Shown: piece after piece, positions 1 through 12,600 of the stretch
How the letters are laid out: each line of letters begins with the position of its first letter
How positions within the stretch are numbered: the stretch's first letter is position 1
Translations under genes and position numbers: made by a program
The notes under the pieces: generated by a model
The model's database searches: none
Told to the model about the DNA's origin: nothing
What the model saw: only the letters and a program-made list of their open reading frames with translations
Source: Bolinopsis microptera
Taxonomy: Eukaryota > Ctenophora > Tentaculata > Lobata > Bolinopsidae
Assembly (NCBI RefSeq): GCF_026151205.1
Contig: NC_087078.1
Coordinates: 13,561,118-13,625,117, forward strand
DNA length: 64,000 nucleotides
Reading direction: 5' to 3'

Positions 1-633
1 TTTGTAAAAGCGCGCGCGCGCGCGCGCATGGCCCAGACTATATCAATGGACGGCCACGGGAGGATAAAAGTACTTTCATACACACCAGCATGCTCATTGA
101 TGGCTTAAAATGAAGCTAAGACATACTCCTATCAGATCCACCATAAGTTAGATACCATAATAATCATTAAATGTGTCTAAAATGAGGAAGCTTTGACAAG
201 TGCGAGTGGTTTTGGCAAATTTTGGTATAAAATGGGCCCTGAGATCATATTTTTCTCATTAAAATCACATATATCACGAATATTTATGTGTGTTGGGTGT
301 ATCCTCATTGGTATCAACCATTTCAATCATCTAGAGCAGCTTTCCTGATTCTTTATCTCATGAAAATGGGCAAAAAAGCTCATAAATAGTCCAAAATCGG
401 TCATTTTCGCCGCTTTAATAACCTCATTCCTGGCACCCAGAACACTTTGGGTACTCAAAACATGATTTTTCGGATACCTCAGACCCCTAACTAGCACATG
501 GAGCCAGAAAGAACAGCATGTAGGGACTTCTAAATTTCCATGGTTGAGAACCCAATGTCACACTATTCGTTCATTAATCCTGCTTTCACTGACGATATAA
601 CTTCAGGTACAACTACTGACAATATAACTTCAG
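1..633. other. Sequence upstream of the first visible CCP5 exon
   Basis: No exon recognised. A (CG)n microsatellite occupies about 11-27. The stretch is presumably CCP5 intron, because the first exon seen (634) begins in the middle of the protein family's N-terminal domain. Earlier exons would lie before the window. Confidence 0.5.
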
Positions 634-640
634 GTACAAC
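580..640 (+). repeat. Two-copy 27-bp duplication of a 3' splice site plus exon start
   Basis: The segment ending in cttcag|GTACAACTACTGAC occurs at 601 and again at 628. The second copy leads into the CCP5 exon at 634. If the first acceptor (606/607) were used, the frame would read V-Q-L-L-T-I-stop. The same kind of duplication is expanded to many copies elsewhere in this gene. Confidence 0.85.
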
Positions 641-3600
641 TACTGACGATATCGTCCCCTCATGGCATGACTGATGAAAGGGAGCTCCCACTCCAGCACC
701 TTTTTCCTGACGGTCCATCATCCCTCCCTAGACGTTTTAACGGCAAGAAGGTACGAAGATGCGGCGACTGTTGATAATTGTGATTATAAATGCTAATTTT
801 TACAGTTTTGTTTTTGCTTTCAAATATTCAACAATATGGAGCTAGTTTTCATGATATTTTCTGCGTGCACAAACTTTCTTAATTGTAACTTTTTTAAATG
901 TAACGATTTGTTTCAGGTCTACTTCATCTCATCCAGAGTACACCCCGGAGAAGTGCCGGCTAGTTTTGTAATGAACGGTTTCCTAAGTTTCATCCTGCGA
1001 CCCAGAGATCCTCGAGCTGTGTTGTTGAGGCAGCTGTTCGTGTTCAAAGTGGTTCCTATGTTGAATCCTGATGGTGTCAACAGTGGTCATTACCGGTCTG
1101 TTTCTATTTATAACTTTATGTCTTAATTAACTACTAGTATCTTTTCTATAAATACAATATTGATTGTTTTTTGTAATATGTTTTCTTGTTTGGAACATGG
1201 AATCAAGGTTTGAGATTTAAGTGGAATGAGTACTAGCAACACCAAATGTTTGGAGACAATATCGCTAAGGGTAACGAGTAACGACTCGTTTAAAATTATC
1301 GATGTATTCAGTATTATTCACATAATATTCACATATCCACATTATATCAGCGTCACAACACAACACATAAACCAGTCAGGAAATAACCCTGAAACTTAAT
1401 CACTCTAACTGAAATCATGTCGACTTATGATTTACATTTAAATAATTAAAGTGATTTAATAATTAGATACCTAATAACATCACAATTAACAGAACGGACA
1501 GCAGAGGAGTGAATCTGAACAGGTACTACATTAACCCCTGTCCTAAACTACATCCCTCTATCTACGGAGCTAAAGCTATCATAATGTACCACCACAGAGG
1601 AGGTTAGAGCGTGCTGTATTAGAGTGCTGTATTAGAGTGCTATATTAGAGTGCTGTATTAGAGTGCTGTATTAGAGTGCTGTATTAGATGCTGTATTAGA
1701 GTGCTGTATTAGAGTGCTGTATTAGAGTGCTGTATTAGAGTGCTATATTAGAGTGCTGTATTAGAGTGCTGTATTAGATGTTGTATTAGAGTGCTGTATT
1801 AGAGTGAGCTGTATTAGAGTGCTGTATTAGAGTGCTGTATTAGAGTGCTGTATTAGAGTGCTATATTAGAGTGAGCTGTATTAGAGTGCTGTATTAGAGT
1901 GCTGTATTAGAGTGCTGTATTAGAGTGCTATATTAGAGTGCTATATTAGAGTGCTATATTAGAGTGCTGTATTAGAGTGCTGTATTAGAGTGCTGTATTA
2001 GAGTGCTATATTAGAGTGCTGTATTAGAGTGCTATATTAGAGTGCTGTATTAGAGTGCTGTATTAGAGTGCTGTATTAGAGTGCTATATTAGAGTGCTAT
2101 ATTAGAGTGCTGTATTAGAGTGCTGTATTAGAGTGCTGTATTAGAGTGCTATATTAGAGTGCTGTATTAGAGTGCTATATTAGAGTGCTGTATTAGAGTG
2201 CTGTATTAGAGTGCTATATTAGAGTGCTGTATTAGAGTGCTGTATTAGAGTGCTATATTAGAGTGCTGTATTAGAGTGCTATATTAGAGTGCTGTATAAG
2301 AGTGCTGTATGAGAGTGCTGTATTAGAGTGCTGTATTAGAGTGCTATATTAGAGTGCTGTATTAGAGTGCTGTATTAGAGTGCTATATTAGAGTGCTGTA
2401 TTAGATGCTGTATTAGAGTGCTGTATTAGAGTGCTGTATTAGAGTGCTGTATTAGAGTGCTATATTAGAGTGCTGTATTAGAGTGCTGTATTAGAGTGCT
2501 GTATTAGAGTGCTATATTAGAGTGCTGTATTAGAGTGCTATATTAGAGTGCTGTATTAGAGTGCTGTATTAGAGTGCTATATTAGAGTGCTGTATTAGAG
2601 TGCTGTATTAGAGTGCTATATTAGAGTGCTGTATTAGAGTGCTATATTAGAGTGCTGTATAAGAGTGCTGTATGAGAGTGCTGTATTAGAGTGCTGTATT
2701 AGAGTGCTATATTAGAGTGCTGTATTAGAGTGCTGTATTAGAGTGCTATATTAGAGTGCTGTATTAGATGCTGTATTAGAGTGCTGTATTAGAGTGCTGT
2801 ATTAGAGTGCTGTATTCGAGTGCTGTATTAGAGTGCTGTATTAGAGTGCTGTATTAGAGTGCTGTATTAGAGTGCTGTATTAGAGTGCTGTATTAGAGTG
2901 CAGTATTAGAGTGCTGTATTAGAGTGCTGTATTAGAGTGCTGTATTAGAGTGCTATATTAGAGTGCTGTATTAGAGTGCTGTATTAGAGTGCTGTATTAG
3001 AGTGCTATATTAGAGTGCTGTATTAGAGTGCTGTATTAGAGTGCTATATTAGAGTGCTATATTAGAGTGCTATATTAGGTGGTTTTTAACGTACCGATCA
3101 GTTTGCGAAGTTTAGAACAATTTTTCATACTTTCATACTTCTAGTAAAATGTTCACCAAAATAGGAAAACCGAAGAAAAAATGACGGTTATTTGTGTGCA
3201 GGGCGAGATTGTAAGTGTGGAGCTGATACAAAGTTCAAGATCTCCCGCCAACCTGCAGAAACTTCCCCTACAAATCTGGGGGACGGTAGTTCCACTACCA
3301 CTTCTAGCAGTAGCAGGAGTTCAGGGTGCGCCGCTAAGGGTCCTGATTTAAAAAGCATAATCAGTTGCGAGGGAGATAATCAGCGGCTCAATAAACAAGT
3401 TCAGAGCATTCTTCAGAACCTTAGAAAGGTTTGTGTGGTATTTAAATCTAATAGTTTACTTATTGTTATACATGCATTGATGAAGATTGGTTTTCTTTAT
3501 ATTGAATCGAATTGATCATTATTTTTGGAAAACCTGCAATAACTGAAGAAGCCAGCTGAAACATCTTCAATATTACTACATGCAAATCCAACCTATTTTT

Positions 3601-6600
3601 TTCATTAAAGGTTAAGTTAACTTTCCAGTTTCCACAGGACATAGATTGCAGTGATGAGGAATTTCAGCTACGAATGGAGGCACGTGTTTCTGAGATATGT
3701 TCCAAGATGGCGCAACTCAACCAACAGTCTCTTGAGAAAACTGACGAAAACGATAAAAGAAAGAGGGCGAACCCCGGTTGGGAAATTTTCAGAATTATTA
3801 TTTTGTCATTAGTAAAGTATTTTTAGTCACCACTAATTAAACACCAGCTCTAAACCACATTATTCCTCAACGCTCATCAGTACTCTAGTTCGACATGTAC
3901 CCTAAGTACAGGGTTGGCCAAAAGTCAGTGGGCATACGTTGGCCTTAATAGCTCCGCCGTGTTTTATATTTGAGAGCTGTTGCTTTGCAGATGGCATACT
4001 GTACTTACTGGTTCGAGGATTCCGTCGTCAAAATTTGAAAATTCGAATATTTTGACCACGCCCATTCAATATTAAAACACCTATATATTGTTTTATCTTA
4101 ACATACTGAACGCCTAATTTTTTCAGAGACAGTAGATTATTGATATAGTGATGGTAGTAAGTCATACCAGAAAGAATTATTTCAATTGGGCACTCAGTGA
4201 TTGAGCTATTAAGGCCAACGTATGCCCACTGACTTTTGGCCCACCCTGTATATACGTTAATTTTTTTCTAAAAGTATTTCTATTGGTCCTAAGTTAATCT
4301 TTTCCTTAGATCACCGACTAAAATTATGACAAAAGCAATCTTGATCGAAGGAATGATATCTAGGTTAAGGAATTTAAAAACCTTTTTTGCTTTTTGGGAT
4401 GCTAGGGTAAGGAACTCTTATAGGGAAAGATTAGGGATTGGGGTAATGGCTAGCAGCATGGGACCGTTTTTATCCACATTTTTGATCTTAAAGTCTCTGT
4501 ACTTGACTAAAAAGAATATCACGTGATTTATCACCTGCTGTCTCACAGCGGAGTTGAGGTGACCATCCCCCTGTCCAGGTACATGTGACCGTCTTATCAC
4601 CACCCATCACAAAATGATCCGCCTTACACTGAATCTCCACAGTTTGTTCCTCCGCATACTTTTGAGGTGCAGACGACCCATGCGGGGATGAATTTTCTAT
4701 GACCGGTTCCGAGCATGTAACTGAAATATAGGAGGACGCATAATGATAATACGATTAATCCCACTCCAGTATTTAATAGAATTTAAGAGGTCCACGTAGT
4801 GACGTGGAAGCGATGACTCAAGTTAAAAAAGAATATTTATATAAACATCTCGTTGAAAATTTGTTATCATTCACAGTTTTAAAGACAAACTTGCGCCAAT
4901 TTAGTTTAAGATTTTTCCCAAAAGTCAGCGACAGCAGGATGATGAGGTTTAACGATTACTAAAAGTACCGGGTTTTCTGCAAAAAGCGTAGTCATTGTAC
5001 CCCAGGGGAATACTAGGCATCGCTATGTCGTTGAGATTACAGAATTCTTCAGTGTTGCTATGTTCAAAGGAGAGACAAAGCGGTAGAGCGTCACATCTAT
5101 TAGCACATTCCTCTCTCGAAGCGACCCTCATCTTAATTCCCAGTTCTGCTGTGCCCCAGCCTGGAAGATCCCCCACTTCTAGGAAGTATCCTACAGGGCA
5201 AACGTCTGAAATTTTGAAGGGTGAAGTATCTATAAGTCAGTCACTAAGCCTAAAGCCGGAAGGTCGGAGGATAATCTTAGATATCGTATTAACCTCTTAG
5301 GCTCTTAATCAATGTACAGCTATGATGTACAGAGTTGTCATGTGAACTCTACCCTAGATCTAGCCAAGTTCTAGGGTGGCGATTAGATTTGAACCGTTCT
5401 GTGGATATGCTTATACGTTTTTGGTATATGAATAAGCTGTGTGATTGTGAAAATAAGCTATACCAATGTAATTTTTATGCTGATTTCGAATAGGACCTAT
5501 TACTTAGCATGAAAATCATTTCTTGACGAGTTATGAGCAAATAACTATTTTGTCAGACGCGCACGTGACAGGCTTGTAAAACGATATTTCAGCTGTTAAT
5601 GTTTTAGGATTCGAGTCAGTTTTGGTTTTAAAGTAATTGTAAAGATAATATAAAGATTTAAAGTACAGATTTGTGCACTTTAACTTTAAATACTTACCAT
5701 AGAAATCAAAATTAGCATTTACAAATGTACACAGAACGGTCCAGATCTAATCGCCACCCAGTTCTAGGTCAATTAGATTCTACTGATGGATCACATCACT
5801 AATTCTCTAATTAATCGTAAATTATAAATATTTTTTGGCACTTCGCGCCACAGCCTGAATTTTTTGGCGCTTCGCGCCAAAGCCTGAATTCAAAATTTTT
5901 TCGGGAAGGGCAAAAGGAAATTGCGGCATGTGCGGAATCTCGATTTTTCCCATTCTCTGCAACAAATCTCGATTTTTCACGCATTTTCCTTTATTACATT
6001 TGCGTATTTTCCTTCAAATCTGCGGGCCAAATATCATGTTTTCTATAAGTATATGAAACCAATCACATCCACAGCCTTCCTAATGTAGGTACGGACTTTA
6101 GAAAACCGACAAAAATATTTTCGGCTCATGATGATCAGGGTAGCACGAAACATGAACAAAATTAGTTTCAAGAAAAACTTTGACATTTTTGACTTACCAT
6201 GTTTCTCTACAATGGCAAACTCATTTACAAAGAAAGTTCCGCTTTTTAGAATCTTGACAGTGTCTCCGTATCTACAGTCAGAAACAGGAGGAAGGATGTC
6301 TGGTGCTGCCCCATCAATACTGACTGTCAAAGAGAACTTGCTGCATTTTCCCTCGCAGGAGCATTCCGTTTGGGAACATGTCCAAAAGAGTTTGATGTCA
6401 CCATTCTCCTGCATCCATAGCCCCTTTGAAATACAGTGCACGTGATCAAGAGTCAGCTTCAGCCAGGCTACACCATCAGAACCGGTTTTTGTGTACGATT
6501 GAGTATCGAAATCCAGGTCTATAGCGTTGATAGCTCCATACTTCCTGTCGTTATTTTGTAGCGCATCGGTATGTTCAGCACTTACTGGTGGTACCTCGCT

Positions 6601-9600
6601 AGGAAGTCTTTCTCTCTGGGCTGAATAATAGACTCAGGGTATGAAGCAATGAAAATAAATGAATTTGAAATCGTCATCAGTACGACCGATCATTACCTAT
6701 TAGTATTATAGTATTATACTTATAGTGCAAATTGGTACACATTGCATTAAGTACAACATCTTCGATTATACTATGTCAGTAAGTGCTTACCATTGAGAGC
6801 TTGAAAGAAGAGAAGTAGAAACGTCAACAAGAGAAATCTCATCATCATCAATGTCTCTAAAGTAAGCGAGCCCGAGGTTCACGCATTTATTAAGCTATCA
6901 AAGGAATTTGTCACATAAATTCACGGAAAAGTGATTATAGTTGAAATAACATCTAGATTCTAGACGAGTGATTGAACCATTTTTTCAAACAACCATTTGC
7001 AAATAACGATCACAGAACGTGTCTACACGCTCATAGCGTGTCTATGTAGAACCGACAGTTGTTTAAATGAATTGAGTACTTTAATACGATTTAATATTTA
7101 ATACGATTCTTAGAAAACTACGAAATCGAGATATATATTCTTTACTAAACCCCAGAATCGGATGAAATGGACCGGATTTTGTTCAGTCTCTGTCCAGGTT
7201 ATAACGCTCACCTATTGATATTGAATTGTATCTTAGTGTGATTTCCATGAGGCAAAGTAGTTAAAAGAAAAGAAATCTAAGCAACACAGATTGCTGCATT
7301 GCTGTAATGAGAGATAATGTAAGAATATAAGAGAGCTCTCGTCGGTAAAGGTACTATTTAGACCTATTGTGCCAAACAATGAGATCGTTTGGCTCGTGTC
7401 GGGGAGATGAAATGCCTTTGTCTAATGCATGCTGTAAATTGTGAAAGATAGATGAAAGCGAGATTCTTACTCCTTTGCTTTAACTTCAAAATACTAATGC
7501 TCACCTCCCTACTTATCCCTGGCCAGAAAATCTACATAACCAGTCCCCACTACTTAGCATGCCGAGGAGAAAAACATTCTACGATTCTAATCGTTCCATT
7601 AATCGTCGTAATGTAAGAATATGAAGAGAGCTGGTGTTGGTATTGTTCTTCTAGCGGTATCATCGACCCATTGTTAAATGCAATGAGATGTACACGTTCT
7701 GGCAAACAAGCTCTGAATTCGTCTCTGTCGAACTATAGTATGCTACCTGAACCATAGGTCGGCACGTACCAACTACCAAAGTTCGTGTCGAACTACAGCT
7801 ACAGTACGATCATCAATCTAACTTTTGAAAATACTGACCAACAACCTCTCAGTGCAACTACGGACCGAAGTTGTGACGAAATACTGACCAACAACCTTTC
7901 AGTGCAACTTCGGACCGCAGTTGTGACAAAATACTGACCAACACCCTTTCAGTGCAACTAAGGACCGCCGTTGTGACAAAATACTGACCAACAACCTTTC
8001 AGTGCAACTACGGACCGCAGTTGTGACAAAATACCGACCAACACCCTTTCAGTGCAACTACGGACCGCAGTTGTGACAAAATACTGACCAACACCCTTTC
8101 AGTGCAACTACGGACCGCAGTTGTGACAAAATATTGACCAACACCCTTTCAGTGCAACTACGGTCCGCAGTTGTGACAAAATACTGACCAACACCCTTTC
8201 AGTGCAACTACGGACCGCAGTTGTGACAAAATACTGACCAACACCCTTTCAGTGCAACTACGGCCCGCAGTTGTGACAAAATACTGACCAACACCCTTTC
8301 AGTGCAAGTACGGACCGCAGTTGTGACAAAATACTGACCAACACCCTTTCAGTGCAACTACGGACCGCATTTGTGACAAAATACTGACCAACAACCTTTC
8401 AGTGCAACTACGGACCGCAGTTGTGACAAAATACTGACCAACAACCTTTCAGTGCAACTACGGTCCGCAGTTGTGAGCGAGATTCTTACTCCTTTGCTTT
8501 AACTTCAAAATACTAATGCTCACCTCCCTACTTATCCCTGGCCAGAAAATCTACATAACCAGTCCCCACTACTTAGCATGCCGAGGAGAAAAACATTCTA
8601 CGATTCTAATCGTTCCTTTAATCGTCGTAATGTAAGAATATGAAGAGAGCTGGTGTTGCCTGTTGGTATTGTTCTTCTAGCGGTATCATCGACCCATTGT
8701 TAAATGCAATGAGATGTACACGTTCTGGCAAACAAGCTCTGAATTCGTCTCTGTCGAACTATAGTATGCTACCTGAACCATAGGTCGGCACGTACCAACT
8801 ACCAAAGTTCGTGTCGAACTACAGCTACATTACGATCGTCAATCTAACTTTTGAAAATACTGACCAACAACCTCTCAGTGCAACTACGGACCGCAGTTGT
8901 GACAAAATACTGACCAACACCCTTTCAGTGCAACTACGGACCGCAGTTGTGACAAAATACTGACCAACACCCTTTCAGTGCAACTACGGACCGCAGTTGT
9001 GACAAAATACTGACCAACACCCTTTCAGTGCAAGTACGGACCGCAGTTGTGACAAAATACTGACCAACACCCTTTCAGTGCAACTACGGACCGCAGTTGT
9101 GACAAAATACTGACCAACACCCTTTCAGTGCAACTACGGACCGCAGTTGTGACAAAATACTGACCAACACCCTTTCAGTGCAACTACGGACCGCAGTTGT
9201 GACAAAATACTGACCAACAACCTTTCAGTGCAACTACGGACCGCAGATGTGACAAAATACTGACCAACACCGTTTCAGTGCAACTACGGACCGCAGTTGT
9301 GACAAAATACTGACCAACACCCTTTCAGTGCAACTACGGACCGCAGTTGTGACAAAATACTGACCAACACCCTTTCAGTGCAGCTACGGACCGCAGTTGT
9401 GACAAAATACTGACCAACACCCTTTCAGTGCAACTACGGACCGCAGTTGTGACAAAATACTGACTAACACCCTTTCAGTGCAACAACGGACCGCAGTTGT
9501 GACAAAATACTGACCAACACCCAGCACCCTTTCAGTGCAACTACGGACTGCAGTTGTGACAAAATACTGACCAACAACCTTTCAGTGCAACTACGGACCG

Positions 9601-12600
9601 CAGTTGTGACAAAATACTGACCAACACCCTTTCAGTGCAACTACGGACCGCAGTTGTGACAAAATACTGACCAACAACCTTTCAGTGCAACTACAGACCG
9701 CAGTTGTGACAAAATACTGACCAACAACCTTTCAGTGCAACTACGGACCGCAGTTGTGACAAAATACTGACCAACAACCTTTCAGTGCAACTACGGACCG
9801 CAGTTGTGACAAAATACTGACCAACAACCTTTCAGTGCAACTACGGACCGCAGTTGTGACAAAATACTGACCAACACCCTTTTAGTGCAACTACGGACCG
9901 CAGTTGTGACAAAATACTGACCAACACCCTTTCAGTGCAAGTACGGACCGCAGTTGTGACAAAATACTGACCAACACCCTTTCAGTGCAACTACGGACCG
10001 CAGTTGTGACAAAATACTGACCATCACCCTTTCAGTGCAACTACGGACCGCAGTTGTGACAAAATACTGACCAACACCCTTTCAGTGCAACTACGGACCG
10101 CAGTTGTGACAAAATACTGACCAACACCCTTTCAGTGCAACTACGGACCGCAGTTGTGACAAAATACTGACCAACACCCTTTCAGTGCAACTACGGACCG
10201 CAGTTGTGACAAAATACTGACCAACAACCTTTCAGTGCAACTACGGACCGAAGTTGTGACAAAATACTGACCAACACCCTTTCAGTGCAACTACGGACCG
10301 CAGTTGTGACAAGCTCTCAGACTGAGTTGACTGATCCGGATCAGAATATTGAGGTTAGAGCCTGTGTTTGCGGAGTGGCTCCTGAACCCCTACCTGTAAA
10401 CAAGCAGCTCCTCGTTAACGGGGTAATTATTTCTTTTCTTTGTATTCTTTTGTTTCTTTCTCTTCTCGTATTTTTGAAAGGTACGACTCAGTGAAACTTA
10501 TTTCACGACTTATTTCACCCTATGATTGGTATTGTTTTATACATATCATGAAACGGATCGTTTGCTCGCCAATTTTATTTGTTTCAATTGTTCGAATTAT
10601 AATGCTCCTGCTTAACTGCAGTCGAGCACTCTCTTTGGGAAACCAAGCAACAACTATTTATTATTATTATTATTATATATTATATATATATATATATATT
10701 TCACCCTATATATATTATATATACAAGGTGATGCAAGGAAATTTTCAGACTAATTTATTCTCGCAGGGTGGCGTTCCAGAGAACATACACTCAGAAAGTG
10801 GTATTGAAATGTACGTGGACCTTCATGGACATGCTTCAAAACGGGGCTGTTTCATTTACGGAAATAATCTTGTAGATGAGCGTCAGGTTGGTTTCAAATA
10901 CCAAGGGCTCAAGGGGAAATTTTCCCTTTAAACACGACGATAAATCTTCATTTTTTGAATGAAATCGGGGTTTAAGAAATCTCTCAAATTTCTCCTAAGA
11001 GGAAACTCAGAACATAATATTTTGAGTCCACTTTGAATTTAGGTCCCAAATTTCATATTTTCAACTACCTAAATTGTTGCATTATTTTAAATTTGTGGTT
11101 TTAGAAATCACATGGCGAATGTTTATTTGCAACATCTCTAAGTGCGATCAATTTATTTTCTCTTCTACACGTGATAAGAACATATTCTCAACCAACTCTG
11201 ACCTTCTAATCGCTCTGCTTGGCAGCTGCATATTTCACATTAGATCATTGAGAAGCACTTTGATCCAATTGTCACAAGTAGGTCTGAAAAATGTCACCTG
11301 ACACCTGAAAATATCTTGAATATTTCAGATAGAAAATATTCTCTATCCTCGACTTATAGCGTATAACTCGGTCCACTTTGACTTCTCGGGCTGCTGCTTT
11401 ACGGAGAGGAACATGTACGCAAAAGATAAATCAGATGGGCTCAGCAAGGTATTACAACGATAACAACGATTGCAACGATTACAACCGCTTAAGCGCTCAT
11501 GTGTAATTGTATTGCTTAAGACTTTAAGAGCGATTTTTGATCTCGTGCCCTGAAAATCGAGTCTAAAAATCTTCTCATAAATTTTTTGATCAATCACCCT
11601 AAAACTTTCAGGATATGTTCTAGGGACTATTTAGAAAAGATTGTCGGGACAGAATTTTGAAAAAGGCCTTCAAAACATCTTTATTCGATTTTGAAAATCT
11701 TGGACCTCGTTTTAAAATGACCTCTCCAAATTCTCCACCCTTTTCTCCACCTCTAATGATCTCCCTACTTCACACAGGAGGGCAGTGGACGAGTGGGTAT
11801 CTTCAAAAGTACCGGTATAATACACTCGTACACACTGGAGTGTAACTACAACATGGGTCGCCAGTTAAACCAGCTGCCTGCTGCTAGTAAAGATAACGGT
11901 CGAGCTACTCCTCCTGTTACTGCTTCCTTCCCTCCTAAATATACTCCCGACAGTTGGGAAGAGGTACTATTTTGAAGACAGCTCTTTAGGAGACAACTCT
12001 TTAGGAGACAACTCTTTAGGAGACAACTCTTTAGGAGACTAATCTTTAGGAGACAACTCTTTAGGAGACAACTCTTTAGGAGACAACCCTTTAGGAGACA
12101 ACTCTTTAGGAGACAACTCTTTAGGAGACAACTCTTTAGGAGACAACTCTTTAGGAGACAACTCTTTAGGAGACAATATCTAGAAGAATGATTTATTGAA
12201 AGACAATATATCCACATTTTGTCTTACGGGTATTAGATAATACCAGTAATTAGCTAATATTAGCTAATATCAGCTAATTGATGTGTAATTGATATGTGAT
12301 TGATATGTTATTGATATGTAATTGATGTGTAATTGATATGTAATCGATATGTAATACTATATTCTCGCAGGTAGGTAAAGCACTAGCAGTAGGGTTGTTA
12401 GATATGCACAACGTGAACCCCTGGTCTCGTCTTCTCAACACTGACGTAGTGAATGTACACGGTCTCAGAGGGCTGATGTTGAGGACCAGCAAGGGAAACA
12501 ATAGTACAGGTAAAAATTAATAATAGTTATAAATAATTACTGTAATACAGGTAATAATTAATAATAGTTATAAATAATTACAATAATATAGGTAATAATT

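Noticed and set aside
7831..10310. CRISPR-like array of regular 50-bp spacing
   Set aside because: No spacers: whole units are nearly identical, in a eukaryotic intron. It is a minisatellite.
10321..10422. CCP5 exon beginning at the tctcag acceptor at 10320
   Set aside because: Its phase 0 entry does not match the phase-1 exit of the exon ending at 3776; the acceptor at 10285 does.
11846..12217. 123-codon minus-strand ORF with LLKSC repeats
   Set aside because: Product of the 15-bp minisatellite; it overlaps a real + strand CCP5 exon.
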